Source: B46-G9 sp964548365 (GTDB taxonomy: Bacteria; Desulfobacterota; DSM-4660; Desulfatiglandales; Desulfatiglandaceae). From it: a stretch of DNA of 38,846 bases. The first letter of the stretch is position 1, and every line of letters starts with the position of its first letter. Shown piece by piece: positions 7,892 to 19,471 of the stretch. Position numbers and translations under genes: made by a program. The notes under the pieces were generated by a model, which saw nothing but the letters and a program-made list of their open reading frames with translations, did not search any database and was not told the origin of the DNA. Location: NCBI GenBank assembly GCA_964548365.1, contig CAZJRD010000032.1:1-38846 (forward strand), given 5' to 3'.

Positions 7892-9418
7892 CTACCGGTA
7901 TTGTCTCGCGTCTATCCGGTACTTTCTTACCTTGTACCCGAAAATCCGTTCGGTGGTTTTCAGGGACTCCGCGGCTTTGCGCATATTCCCCCGCGAGCTT
8001 TTCAATGCATCAATAAGCAGTTCCTTTTCGAATCGCTCAACTGCCTCCCCGAGTGATCGAATCTGGTGGGTTCCTGTCTCTTTCGCCGTCTGCAGTGTTG
8101 GGGGCAAGTGATAGCTGTGAATGACCTGGTCCTCACACAGCAAAACGGCCCGCTCCATGCAGCTTTCCAGTTCCCGGACATTCCCCGGCCAGTGATACTG
8201 GGTGAAAGCGTCTATGGCCGGGGTGGATATTCTTTTGATATCTTTGTCATATTCCTGGCCGTACTTTTCGAGGAAAAAGTCGGCCAGCAACAAAACATCA
8301 GCTTCACGTTCCCGCAATGGCGGCAGATAGATAGGATAGACATTCAGGCGATAGAAAAGATCTTCTCTGAAGGTCCCCTTTTCCACAGCTAATCGCAAAT
8401 CCTGGTTTGAAGCCGCAATAAGCCTGATATTCACCCGGATATTCTGCGTTCCACCCAGCCTTTCAAGCTCCTTTTCCTGGAGAACACGGAGGAGTTTCCC
8501 CTGGCTTTCGAGGGCAAGGCTCCCGATCTCGTCCAGGAAAATAGTACCCCCATGAGCCAGTTCAAACTTCCCTTCCTTCTGTCTCGTGGCGCCGGTAAAC
8601 GATCCTTTTTCATACCCGAAAAGCTCGGCTTCCACCAGATTTGCAGGCAGGGCCGCGCAATTGATTTTGATGAACGACTTTTCCGCTCGAAGGCTGTTGT
8701 AGTGAATGGCATTGGCTACAAGTTCCTTTCCCGTACCGCTCTCTCCAAGCAACAGCACATTCGCATTGCTCTTGGCAACCTGGATGATCAGGTAGAAAAT
8801 CTCCTGCATTTTTCTGCTGTTGCCGATGATGTTGCTGAAGCTGTATTTCTTGTTCAGTTCTTTCCTGAGTCTCAGATTCTCCTGCTGCAAAAGGTTTTTC
8901 TCCCGGTTAATCTTCTCGAGAAGGGCTACCTTCTGGGCAATGAGACTGCTGATCACCATGAGGAGACGGGCGTCCTCCTCAAGAGGCATATGGTCACTGG
9001 TGCCCCGATCCACGCTCAATGCGCCCACAACCCGCCGGCCTTCTTTGATGGGGACACAAATGAAGGATATCCTTGACTTATCAACCTTGCTCCTTGCTCC
9101 GGTTCGATCAAGAAAGAGAGGTTCATCATCAATTTTCGGAACGGCCATAGCACGCCCTGTTTCTATCACCTTTCCGGTAATCCCTTCCCCCAGTTTGTAA
9201 CGTCCGCGGGACCTGGCTGAACTTGAAATCCCATGCGCAACCTCAATATGGATTTGTTTAGTCTCAGGATTCAGCAGGGTAATGGAGCCTCTCTTCATGC
9301 CCAGGTGCTCGGACAGGAGATCAAGAACCTTGTAAAGTGATTTTCGTAAATCCAGCGAGGTGTGGATAGCCTTGCTGATTTCATACAGGCACGCTATTTC
9401 ATCCAGTTTTGGTCTCAT
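7892..9418 (-). CDS. sigma-54-dependent activator with N-terminal GAF domain, NifA-like
   Basis: This is a 508-residue enhancer-binding protein. A GAF sensor domain spans about 20-165 (LDLRKSLYKVLDLLSEHLGM onward), a coiled linker runs to about 190, and the AAA+ sigma-54 interaction domain has Walker A GESGTGKE at 225-232, a GSFTGA loop at 272-277 and FLDEIG as Walker B. The C-terminal Fis-type helix-turn-helix ends near the terminus. The domain order and GAF sequence resemble NifA and related regulators such as FhlA. The loop reads GSFTGA instead of GAFTGA, a conservative change seen occasionally. No nif genes are in the window, so I do not call it NifA itself. It is upstream of and close to the SDR gene; targets are unknown. 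The ribosome site before ATG 9418 is weak. Confidence 0.9.
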   Translation of the reverse strand: MRPKLDEIACLYEISKAIHTSLDLRKSLYKVLDLLSEHLGMKRGSITLLNPETKQIHIEVAHGISSSARSRGRYKLGEGITGKVIETGRAMAVPKIDDEPLFLDRTGARSKVDKSRISFICVPIKEGRRVVGALSVDRGTSDHMPLEEDARLLMVISSLIAQKVALLEKINREKNLLQQENLRLRKELNKKYSFSNIIGNSRKMQEIFYLIIQVAKSNANVLLLGESGTGKELVANAIHYNSLRAEKSFIKINCAALPANLVEAELFGYEKGSFTGATRQKEGKFELAHGGTIFLDEIGSLALESQGKLLRVLQEKELERLGGTQNIRVNIRLIAASNQDLRLAVEKGTFREDLFYRLNVYPIYLPPLREREADVLLLADFFLEKYGQEYDKDIKRISTPAIDAFTQYHWPGNVRELESCMERAVLLCEDQVIHSYHLPPTLQTAKETGTHQIRSLGEAVERFEKELLIDALKSSRGNMRKAAESLKTTERIFGYKVRKYRIDARQYR

Positions 9419-9552
9419 GGAATACTTGCTAAAGTGTGTTGCTCATTGTTTGTTGTTCGTGGCAAAAGGCAGGGGAATACCTCAACTCCAACGGAATTCT
9501 TATTGGCGGCCTCACAAAAAACTACGCAGCCGGTCATTCCGAGGTTCATAGG

Positions 9553-9568
9553 GACGAAATATTTCGTC
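9553..9568. repeat. perfect 16-bp palindrome between purF and the NifA-like gene
   Basis: GACGAAAT is followed directly by its reverse complement ATTTCGTC. The site lies about 10 bases beyond the purF stop and 135 bases upstream of the activator start. There is no following T-run on either strand, so it is not an obvious terminator; it could be an operator. Confidence 0.55.
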
Positions 9569-9578
9569 ATTTCATTTA

Positions 9579-10976
9579 CTACTCCATTTCAAGGCAGGTT
9601 TTTGTGAAACCGGCATTGATGGGCACCGGGTACTGCCCATCAAAACAGGCGAGACAGAGGTCCTCGCGCGGTATGTCGGTGGCCTTAATAAGATCATCGA
9701 CACTGAGATATCCGAGGCTGTCCAGTCCCACAAAATCTCTGATCTCTTCCACGGTCTTTTCAGCAGCGATGAGTTCCCCCTTGGAAGAAAAATCTATACC
9801 ATAATAACAGGGGAAACGATGCGGAGGACAGCTCACCAGCATGTGAATCTCTTTGGCGCCGATTTTTCTCAAAGTCTTGACTCTCGTGCGCGCCGTGGTT
9901 CCCCGGATAATGGAATCCTCAATAATCAGCACTTTCTTGCCCTTCAAAAGTTCTCTCACCGGGTTCAGCTTCACCTTGACCCCGAAATTCCGCATGCTCT
10001 GGGAAGGCTGGATAAAGGTGCGCCCGACATAGTGATTTCGGATGACTCCCATTTCATAAGGGATACCAGAGGCCTGGGCATAGCCGATCGCCGCGTAATT
10101 TCCCGAATCCGGAAACGGCATCACCAGGTCCACGTCCCGGGGAAATGCCTTCGCCAGCAGATGTCCTTGCCTTTTCCGGAAAAGATACACATTTTCGCTG
10201 AAAACATTGCTGTCCGGACGCGCGAAATAGATCATCTCAAAGATACAGTGGCTTTTCCGGGACGGTATGCCCGATGGGATGCTCTTGATTCCCGATTCAT
10301 TGATCAGCACAATTTCGCCTGGCTCAATCTCTCGGAGATACGTTGCGTCCACCAGGTCCATGGCGCATGTTTCTGACGATATCACGTACCCGGAATCCAA
10401 TTTTCCAAGGCAGAGCGGTCTGAACCCATTGGGATCCCTTGCGGCTATGATGGTATCTTCCGTCATGACCGCCATGGAATAAGCGCCTTTTACCTGGGCC
10501 ATGGTCTCTTTCATGGCCTGCTCCAGCCCCTTTTTGATGCACTTGGCCGTGAGATGGAGGACCACTTCGCTATCCATGGTGGTCTGAAAAATTGAGCCCG
10601 CATCTTCCAGTTCCTCCCTGATTTCACGCGCATTCACAAGATTCCCGTTATGGGCAATGGCCATTGACTTACCGGAATACTGGATCCTGAAAGGCTGGGC
10701 ATTCACGAGGAGTGATGAGCCTGTGGTGGAATAGCGGACATGGCCGAGGGCTATATTCCCTTTCAATTCATCCAGGATGCGTTCATTAAAGATATCCGCC
10801 ACAAGTCCCATGGCCTTGTGCTCCCGCACACGGTGTCCATCTGAGACGACAATTCCAGCGCTCTCCTGTCCGCGGTGCTGAAGAGCATACAGACCGAAAT
10901 AGGTCAGCTTTGCAGCATCCTTATGTCCAACCACGGCAAAAATGCCGCATTTCTCTTTCGGATGATCCATATCCAT
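9579..10976 (-). CDS. purF: amidophosphoribosyltransferase (glutamine PRPP amidotransferase)
   Basis: PurF catalyses the first step of de novo purine synthesis, making phosphoribosylamine from PRPP and glutamine. After a short propeptide (MDMDHPKEK) comes the N-terminal nucleophile Cys in CGIFAVVGHKDAA, then the Ntn glutaminase domain (LQHRGQESAGI), and a C-terminal phosphoribosyltransferase domain with VLIIEDSIIRGTT as the PRPP loop. Cysteines in PCYYG and LCLACFDG match the [4Fe-4S] ligands of the Bacillus-type, propeptide-processed enzyme. The open frame reaches 11024, but its first 16 residues are encoded by a short tandem repeat, so I prefer the ATG at 10976 (or 10970). The repeat itself supplies the GGTGGAAAG before the start. 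It follows carB by about 44 bases, forming a carA-carB-purF nucleotide-synthesis cluster. Confidence 0.96.
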   Translation of the reverse strand: MDMDHPKEKCGIFAVVGHKDAAKLTYFGLYALQHRGQESAGIVVSDGHRVREHKAMGLVADIFNERILDELKGNIALGHVRYSTTGSSLLVNAQPFRIQYSGKSMAIAHNGNLVNAREIREELEDAGSIFQTTMDSEVVLHLTAKCIKKGLEQAMKETMAQVKGAYSMAVMTEDTIIAARDPNGFRPLCLGKLDSGYVISSETCAMDLVDATYLREIEPGEIVLINESGIKSIPSGIPSRKSHCIFEMIYFARPDSNVFSENVYLFRKRQGHLLAKAFPRDVDLVMPFPDSGNYAAIGYAQASGIPYEMGVIRNHYVGRTFIQPSQSMRNFGVKVKLNPVRELLKGKKVLIIEDSIIRGTTARTRVKTLRKIGAKEIHMLVSCPPHRFPCYYGIDFSSKGELIAAEKTVEEIRDFVGLDSLGYLSVDDLIKATDIPREDLCLACFDGQYPVPINAGFTKTCLEME

Positions 10977-11020
10977 TTTCAACTTTCCACCTTCCGCCTT
11001 CCGAACTTCGCACTCACCAC

Positions 11021-11040
<20 letters not shown>
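10974..11040 (-). repeat. degenerate heptanucleotide tandem repeat at the carB/purF junction
   Basis: Read on the minus strand, the junction is built from about nine 7-base units, beginning GAGTGTT, GAGTCTT and GAGTGGT and drifting to GAAGGCG, GAAGGTG and GAAAGTT before the purF ATG. The first units encode the last residues of CarB and its stop, and the later units form the purF leader and ribosome-binding region. Confidence 0.75.
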
Positions 11041-14269
<3,229 letters not shown>

Positions 14270-14311
14270 TCGTGGTTTGTCCGTTTGCCCGTTGAGCCGG
14301 TTGAGCCCGTT
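14270..14311. repeat. short tandem repeat running into the scaffold gap
   Basis: Immediately upstream of carB the sequence is a degenerate 8-9 base repeat on the plus strand (GTTTGTCC, GTTTGCCC, GTTGAGCCG, GTTGAGCCC). It ends exactly where the N run begins, which is the likely reason the assembly broke here. The true repeat length is unknown. Confidence 0.75.
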
Positions 14312-14411
14312 NNNNNNNNNNNNNNNNNNNNNNNNNNNNNNNNNNNNNNNNNNNNNNNNNNNNNNNNNNNNNNNNNNNNNNNNNNNNNNNNNNNNNNNNN
14401 NNNNNNNNNNN
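14312..14411. other. scaffold gap (100 N)
   Basis: Exactly 100 unknown bases between carA and carB. The round number suggests a placeholder, not a measured length; any sequence could be missing here. Confidence 0.99.
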
Positions 14412-14709
14412 GCGTAGCATTTCAATATGGTGCTTCAAATAACCGTGGTGAAGGGCCACAGCAATCTTTTTGCGAGCACGATGGGCCCTTCACTCTGGCG
14501 GCAGGAACAGTTGCTCAGCAAGGCCGGCCGATGGCTTGGCCAATTCCTTCCCAGCAATGGATGACATGGCGAGGACCGTGGAATACCGCCGGCACGCCTA
14601 GGCCCCGGAGGCATACCAATGACCAGCAAAGAAAAGCTTTCGTGCCTGCAAAAAGATCCCCGTGTCCCTTTTCTGCCGCAACTGCGGTTTGCTTCACTAT
14701 CCCATAATT
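14412..14709. other. uncharacterised carA-carB spacer next to the gap
   Basis: About 298 bases of non-coding sequence follow the carA stop. The longest frames are about 60 residues, unlike known proteins, and mostly overlap each other. A 10-base inverted repeat, GTGAAGGGCC and GGCCCTTCAC, flanks a roughly 25-base loop near 14449-14493. The spacer could be part of a mobile or repeated element whose other end is lost in the gap. No gene is assigned. Confidence 0.5.
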
Positions 14710-15876
14710 TTACGCCTTACGCCTGCCTTTTTCCTTTTCCACCATCTTTATGAATCGATCAAAGAGATAAGACGCGTCGTGGGGACCGGGAGAGGCCTCA
14801 GGATGATACTGCACTGAAAAGACCGGAAGCTTCCTGTGCGCAATACCTTCCAGCGTGTTGTCATTCAGATTGATGTGACTCAGTTCTATATCGGCGCCTT
14901 TCAGTGAATCCAGATCCACGCAAAAGCCATGGTTCTGCGCTGTTATCTCCACTTTTCCCGTTGCCAAATCTTTCACCGGCTGATTTGCTCCCCGGTGCCC
15001 GAATTTCAACTTAAACGTCCTGCCCCCCAGAGCCAGGCCAAGGAGTTGATGGCCGAGGCAGATGCCAAAAATGGGTCTCTCACCGATCTGGGCCCTGATC
15101 GTCTCCACGGCATAGGTAACGGCCGCCGGATCCCCCGGGCCGTTACTCAGGAAAAGACCGTCCGGATGGAGCTGATCAATCACCTCCGGGCCGGTATCTC
15201 CGGGCAGCATGATAATGGTGCAACCCCTTTTCTCCAGGGAACGGAGGATATTGTATTTGACCCCGTAGTCCATGGCAACCACCCGCCACCCCGGGCTATC
15301 CGGCCACTCAAACTTTTCCAGGCCGTCCTGGAGCGGTACCGGCATTCCTTCCGTCCAAAGCATGGGTTCCCGGCACGTCACCTCTTTAACAAGATCACTA
15401 CCGTTCATATCGGGGCATTTTCTCGCCTTTTCCACCAGGGACACCGGGTCAAGATCCCGTGTTGAAAGGGCACCTCTCATGGCTCCGGAAAGGCGGATAT
15501 GCCGGGTAAGGGCCCGGGTGTCCAGGCCTTCGATACCAGGAACGTGATATTCCTGCAGATATTTCGCCAGACTTTCTTTCGAGCGCCAGTTGCTCGGATA
15601 CTCCTGGTATTCCTTAACCAAGAGCGCCCGCACCTGGACCCTTCCGGACTCGATATCTTTTTCATTGACCCCGTAATTTCCAATAAGAGGGTACGTCATG
15701 GTCACCATCTGGCCGCAGTAGGACGGGTCGGTAAGGATCTCCTGGTATCCCGACATGCTGGTGTTAAAAACCACCTCGCCCACAGTTTCACATCCGCCCG
15801 TGAAAGACCGGCCCGAAAAAACGGTCCCGTCTTCAAGCGCCAGCAAAGCCTTTTTGTATCCTTTGAGATGGTTCAT
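14710..15876 (-). CDS. carA: carbamoyl-phosphate synthase small (glutaminase) subunit
   Basis: CarA hydrolyses glutamine and channels ammonia to CarB. The 388-residue product has the CPSase small-subunit N-terminal domain (ALLALEDGTVFSGRSF, GEVVFNTSMSGYQEILTDPS) and a C-terminal class I glutamine amidotransferase domain with the nucleophile in FGICLGHQLL and the His-Glu pair in VQYHPEASPGPHD. Length and motifs are normal. The ATG at 15876 fits the family start. It is the first gene of the carA-carB-purF block; its promoter should lie in the 235 bases shared with the divergent HAD gene. No unusual features. Confidence 0.97.
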   Translation of the reverse strand: MNHLKGYKKALLALEDGTVFSGRSFTGGCETVGEVVFNTSMSGYQEILTDPSYCGQMVTMTYPLIGNYGVNEKDIESGRVQVRALLVKEYQEYPSNWRSKESLAKYLQEYHVPGIEGLDTRALTRHIRLSGAMRGALSTRDLDPVSLVEKARKCPDMNGSDLVKEVTCREPMLWTEGMPVPLQDGLEKFEWPDSPGWRVVAMDYGVKYNILRSLEKRGCTIIMLPGDTGPEVIDQLHPDGLFLSNGPGDPAAVTYAVETIRAQIGERPIFGICLGHQLLGLALGGRTFKLKFGHRGANQPVKDLATGKVEITAQNHGFCVDLDSLKGADIELSHINLNDNTLEGIAHRKLPVFSVQYHPEASPGPHDASYLFDRFIKMVEKEKGRRKA

Positions 15877-16016
15877 GGATGATATCTCGCTCCGAGTTCC
15901 CCCTCTTTTTTATACAGGAATGCTCTTACCATTTAATGGAAAATAATGAAATGAAAATCGTCACCATTCAAATGCAATCTTCATCGTTCTTGACTGGAGA
16001 AAAAATCGAACCGCTT

Positions 16017-16051
16017 GAGAAAGAGGAGCGCCGGAATCGCTCCTCTTTTTT
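16017..16051 (+). terminator. orphan intrinsic terminator-like hairpin
   Basis: AAGAGGAGCG and CGCTCCTCTT form a perfect 10-bp stem around a short CGGAAT loop, followed by TTTTTT on the plus strand. It sits between the divergent carA and HAD genes, where no annotated plus-strand gene ends, so it may end a small RNA or act as a leader attenuator about 60 bases before the HAD start. Confidence 0.7.
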
Positions 16052-16111
16052 GCTGTTTTGTGATAAGAAAAGACCTATTATTCTCATCGACGATTGAAAA
16101 AGGAGTGAAAT

Positions 16112-16582
16112 ATGCTGCAAGTGGATATCCCCGGATTCGGTCTCATTACCCTGGAACATCTGATTTCGGACTTCACCGGAACTCTTTCTGTGGGCGGAAG
16201 ACTTCTGCCCGGCGTGGACGCACGGCTCAATCAAATAGCCGAGTTTCTCCAGGTGCAGGTCCTCACCGCAGATACCTTCGGCGCTGCACGGGAGGAATTG
16301 AGAGGGGTCAATTGCGCCATCCACATCCTTTCCGGCGCCTCCCATGACCAGCAAAAAGAAAAGTATATCATGGATCTCGGGGCGGAAAACATCGTGGCCC
16401 TCGGGAACGGCAACAATGACCGGCATATGTTAAAAGCCGCAAAGGTGGGAATCGCAGTCACTGAAGGTGAGGGATGTGCTGTGGACGCCATCATGGCGGC
16501 AAACATACAGGTGAACCGTGCCGTGGACGCCCTTGATCTCCTGCTTCACCCGAAACGGCTGAAAGCAACCCTCCGATTCTAA
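16112..16582 (+). CDS. soluble P-type-ATPase-like HAD phosphatase
   Basis: The 156-residue protein is a cap-less HAD hydrolase resembling the phosphorylation domain of P-type ATPases without membrane segments (COG4087-like). Its nucleophile motif is DFTGTLS at 20-26, where P-type ATPases have DKTGT; the C-terminal acidic motif is GNGNNDRHML, and VAVTEGEGC-type residues follow. Such stand-alone proteins are widespread in anaerobes and archaea, with no proven substrate. The start is secure, with AAAGGAG 7 bases upstream of ATG 16112. It is divergent from carA and convergent with the flippase-like gene (24-base gap), so it is probably monocistronic. A strong hairpin lies in its leader region. 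Confidence 0.82.
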   Translation: MLQVDIPGFGLITLEHLISDFTGTLSVGGRLLPGVDARLNQIAEFLQVQVLTADTFGAAREELRGVNCAIHILSGASHDQQKEKYIMDLGAENIVALGNGNNDRHMLKAAKVGIAVTEGEGCAVDAIMAANIQVNRAVDALDLLLHPKRLKATLRF

Positions 16583-16606
16583 TCTCATATGGGATGAGCC
16601 CTTCTC

Positions 16607-17815
16607 TTATTCATTCGCACGGGAGGATTTGTGTCTCACAAACCCCCTTGTATCTCTGACCATGGCAGGGATCAGACACACAAGCCCGGCCATTCCAGGC
16701 AGAAAGAGTGTGGTACTCCGCCACAATATATTGTAATACGGTGCAAACCCGACGGGGATAATGCTCCCCATCAATGCGAGAGAGGCACCTTCGGCCAAAC
16801 CGGAAGCGCCGGGCGTGGGTGCAAAGTAAACGAGAACTATCAGCGCCATTTGCACTGCCAGGACATGACCCAAGGTTGACCCATCGATACTGAGACTGCG
16901 AAGGCAGAGGAATGCCATCAGGGAACGGGAAAGCATGAAAGTCAAGGTCAAGAGGAGTACCAGGCCTAAATGCGCTTTGCCCCTTGTGAGAAAAAGACGC
17001 ACCCCTTCATGGTAGTTGGAAACAAGGTCAATCAGCCATGAAGCCAAGCGACCCATGGGATACTGCGGATGATCTGATTTTGTTTTGTACGGGAGTAACC
17101 GGCACCCTGCTAAGGCGGTTCGGTTGCTAATCCAAGAAAACGACCGCGAACACTGGGAAATGGAGAAGCCTAAGGGACCGGGGCAGAATGCACCAAGCAC
17201 CATCAACGAGCAGATCACCGTGAAGGTCCAAATCGCACCCCTGAAAAGAGGCCCGCTGAAGACCATCCCCGGATCCAGGACAAAGTACAGCCCGACACAA
17301 AACAGCCCCATGACAGTGCCTAAGAAAGAAATCAGGCTGACAGTAAGTGCCGTTGCCACGCTTGCTCCGCCACGTTTCAACATGTATATCTGGCCAAGTC
17401 CCCCTCCTGTCTGGGAGGGCGTCAACATGGATATCCCTATATTGGCCCACTCCGACTTCATACATGTCCAAAAAGTCAGTCTGGGTTGAATAACGCGGGC
17501 CACAACCCAAATTCTGAGGCTCCCTGCAAGTGTTTCCAATGGAAGACAGAAAAGTATTAACAACAAGTACTCCCACCGCACATCCGTCCAACCGGGCACG
17601 TCATCTCCGGGCTGTATCCTCTGGAACTGGTACCAAAAAATCCCGACCGTCAAAAAAATAAAGGCCAGGCTCCCCAGAATCATTCGACTGAAGCCCTTAT
17701 TTTCTGATCTCCCGAACTCCCTTTCCCTGCAGAAATACCCTGAATCTCTGACGGCACCCGTTCCCATGGCGGGGAGCATTTTTTTGTCAGGAATGATACC
17801 GGTTGAGTCAGACAT
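16607..17815 (-). CDS. YbhN/flippase-like membrane protein (LPG synthase TM-domain family)
   Basis: This is an integral membrane protein of 402 residues with about eight hydrophobic segments. The key family signature is YFAPTPGASGLAEG near residue 330 (usual form TPGGxGxxE), together with MLTPSQTGGGLGQIYMLKR in the first half. The family includes AglD-type and YbhN proteins and the flippase half of lysylphosphatidylglycerol synthase (MprF); members are thought to move lipids or isoprenoid carriers. The N terminus has about 45 polar residues before the first segment. The start follows AAGGTGAAGTTAG. The gene begins 7 bases after the dehydratase-like gene ends, implying co-transcription with the activase system, though no functional link is known. 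Confidence 0.82.
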   Translation of the reverse strand: MSDSTGIIPDKKMLPAMGTGAVRDSGYFCREREFGRSENKGFSRMILGSLAFIFLTVGIFWYQFQRIQPGDDVPGWTDVRWEYLLLILFCLPLETLAGSLRIWVVARVIQPRLTFWTCMKSEWANIGISMLTPSQTGGGLGQIYMLKRGGASVATALTVSLISFLGTVMGLFCVGLYFVLDPGMVFSGPLFRGAIWTFTVICSLMVLGAFCPGPLGFSISQCSRSFSWISNRTALAGCRLLPYKTKSDHPQYPMGRLASWLIDLVSNYHEGVRLFLTRGKAHLGLVLLLTLTFMLSRSLMAFLCLRSLSIDGSTLGHVLAVQMALIVLVYFAPTPGASGLAEGASLALMGSIIPVGFAPYYNILWRSTTLFLPGMAGLVCLIPAMVRDTRGFVRHKSSRANE

Positions 17816-17821
17816 CTAACT

Positions 17822-19246
17822 TCACCTTTCAACTGCTTCCAGACAATTTGATGCACGATGGCTGAAGGATAAGGCCACGTTCTCATTGCGCCTCTTCCCT
17901 CCGCCCTGCATGGAATGTTGGGATGCCTGATACATGAAGGTTCTTAATGCTGCCTCGCGGCCTGGTTGAAAGCTTCCGTCACAAGGGTAGTCCAGATAAG
18001 GGATACCTAATTCTGTGAGGGCCGGGCGAATGATTGCCGAAGTGGTGTTGCTGGGCATGCAGGTGAACGGATAAACGTTAACCACCCCATCGTATCCGGC
18101 CTTTGCCGATTCCAATATGCCGGACACACTGAGGCAGGTCTCAGTGGGCACGTCAAAGGCAAAAATGTCATCTTTCTTAAGGATGCTTTCAAGGTGAGAA
18201 ATTTTGTGATCCCTGGCCAGATCAATGAGTGGCAAGGCCCTTCCGTAGACCTGCCTTTGCCTGAATTGCTGGTAAGACAGTTCCACGCCAAAACCCATCA
18301 TTTTGCTCAGGCAGGTCTTCATTCCGCCGAAGTTCCCTTGTTTTAGACTGAGACGAAAATCTTTCCAGGCCTCTCTCAGCCCTTCGTAGCTGACGTAATT
18401 CACCCATTCGGCGAGGGATGAGTTCACCACCTCCGCACCGTGTCGTTCCAGGCTCCTGACCAGGTTCTGATTGGCAGGAGCATGCATCCTCACGAAGATT
18501 TCTCCCACGATTCCGATCCGTGGTTTTCTGGGGATGCCGGGTTTCACGAGGGCCTTTGCCTTCTTGATGATCCCGGGCAGACAGTTCAGTGCCATTCCGT
18601 AAGGTTTGCTACTGGCTTTTTTCTCAAAAACGGTTCCCATGCCTTCGATGGCCTGCTCCATGAGCGCATCCATGCTTCCGGTTTCCCTTTCATAGGGCCT
18701 GATCCGCCACAGAAGCCTCTCCAGAATATCGGCTACCACCATGGCAAAATAGCCCACCTTTCGCAGCTCCATGGCCCGCTTTCTGTCCAGCATGCCGTCC
18801 AGGGAGTACCCGTCCTCCGTGGTGAGAGAAATGATCTTCAAAGGCCTTAACTCCGCGAAGGTGTCCAGGACCATCCGCTGGTAATTATTGTACAGTCCGA
18901 AACGGCAAGGTCCGTCCGATTTGGGCAGAAAATAGACATAATCCCCGGCCTTGAACGCCTTCCCGAGCCGTTTTCTTTCTTCTGCCATGAAATGCAGGAT
19001 GTCCCCGAGGGTCACCTGGCATGGATAGCACTCCTTTCCGGACGTGTTAGCCCTCCCGAGTTCCATTCCTTTGCCTGTGGGCAGTATCCTGGCATTCAGA
19101 CCAAAGCCTCTCATGCTGGCGGCAATGAGATGTGCCGCAACCCGGTTCATCTCGGGGATGAGGATCATTTTCTTTTCCAGCTCGAAATTGCCATCGCCGT
19201 CACTCAGGCAACTTTCACTTACCATTTTTCTTGATGTTGATTTCAT
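17822..19246 (-). CDS. 2-hydroxyacyl-CoA dehydratase-like / activase-associated protein (COG3581-like)
   Basis: The 474-residue protein resembles the C-terminal part of the very large (about 1400-residue) clostridial 'acyl-CoA dehydratase activase-related' proteins and, more distantly, HgdB-type dehydratase subunits that carry Fe-S clusters. Conserved-looking cysteines are in GKECYPC (73 and 76), DGPCRFG (114), PFTCMPSN and YPCDG, spaced as expected for an Fe-S cluster held in an HgdB-like fold. The start ATG 19246 has AGGGAG 8 bases upstream. It lies downstream of the double activase gene with a 180-bp palindromic element between them, and ahead of the flippase-like gene. The likely job is an acceptor of electrons that the activase energises with ATP; substrate is unknown. 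Either a true dehydratase or a double-cubane-cluster type reductase could fit. Confidence 0.75.
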   Translation of the reverse strand: MKSTSRKMVSESCLSDGDGNFELEKKMILIPEMNRVAAHLIAASMRGFGLNARILPTGKGMELGRANTSGKECYPCQVTLGDILHFMAEERKRLGKAFKAGDYVYFLPKSDGPCRFGLYNNYQRMVLDTFAELRPLKIISLTTEDGYSLDGMLDRKRAMELRKVGYFAMVVADILERLLWRIRPYERETGSMDALMEQAIEGMGTVFEKKASSKPYGMALNCLPGIIKKAKALVKPGIPRKPRIGIVGEIFVRMHAPANQNLVRSLERHGAEVVNSSLAEWVNYVSYEGLREAWKDFRLSLKQGNFGGMKTCLSKMMGFGVELSYQQFRQRQVYGRALPLIDLARDHKISHLESILKKDDIFAFDVPTETCLSVSGILESAKAGYDGVVNVYPFTCMPSNTTSAIIRPALTELGIPYLDYPCDGSFQPGREAALRTFMYQASQHSMQGGGKRRNENVALSFSHRASNCLEAVER

Positions 19247-19262
19247 AACGACATCTCCCTTA

Positions 19263-19442
19263 GGGATCGCGCAAAAATAAGTTCGCAGAATTGGCGCCCA
19301 GATTCAGGTCAGATTTGGCTGCGCCGATTGAGCAAGACCACAGGAATAGTAATACTATTTCGAGGATCTTGCGATTGAGGCACGGCCGAAGATGACCTGA
19401 AGATGAGATGCGAAAATGTGAAGTCATTTTTTGCGTGATCCC
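19263..19442. mobile_element. 180-bp palindromic MITE-like element
   Basis: The whole 180 bases form one imperfect palindrome centred at 19352 on AATAGTA/TACTATT. The ends are GGGATC(G/A)CGCAAAAA in inverted orientation, and shared inner blocks include TTCAGGTCA. A direct TTA lies immediately outside each end (19260-19262 and 19443-19445), consistent with a 3-bp target duplication. There is no coding capacity. The element fits a miniature inverted-repeat transposable element, or a repeat that folds as a long RNA hairpin, inserted between the two activase-system genes. No second copy is in this window. Confidence 0.75.
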
Positions 19443-19471
19443 TTAAATAGGTTCTCATCTAAAACGCCTTT

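Noticed and set aside
14270..14425. Upstream extension of carB to 14425
   Set aside because: The added residues come from N bases and short tandem repeats; the family start is MPKRTDIKK at 14269.
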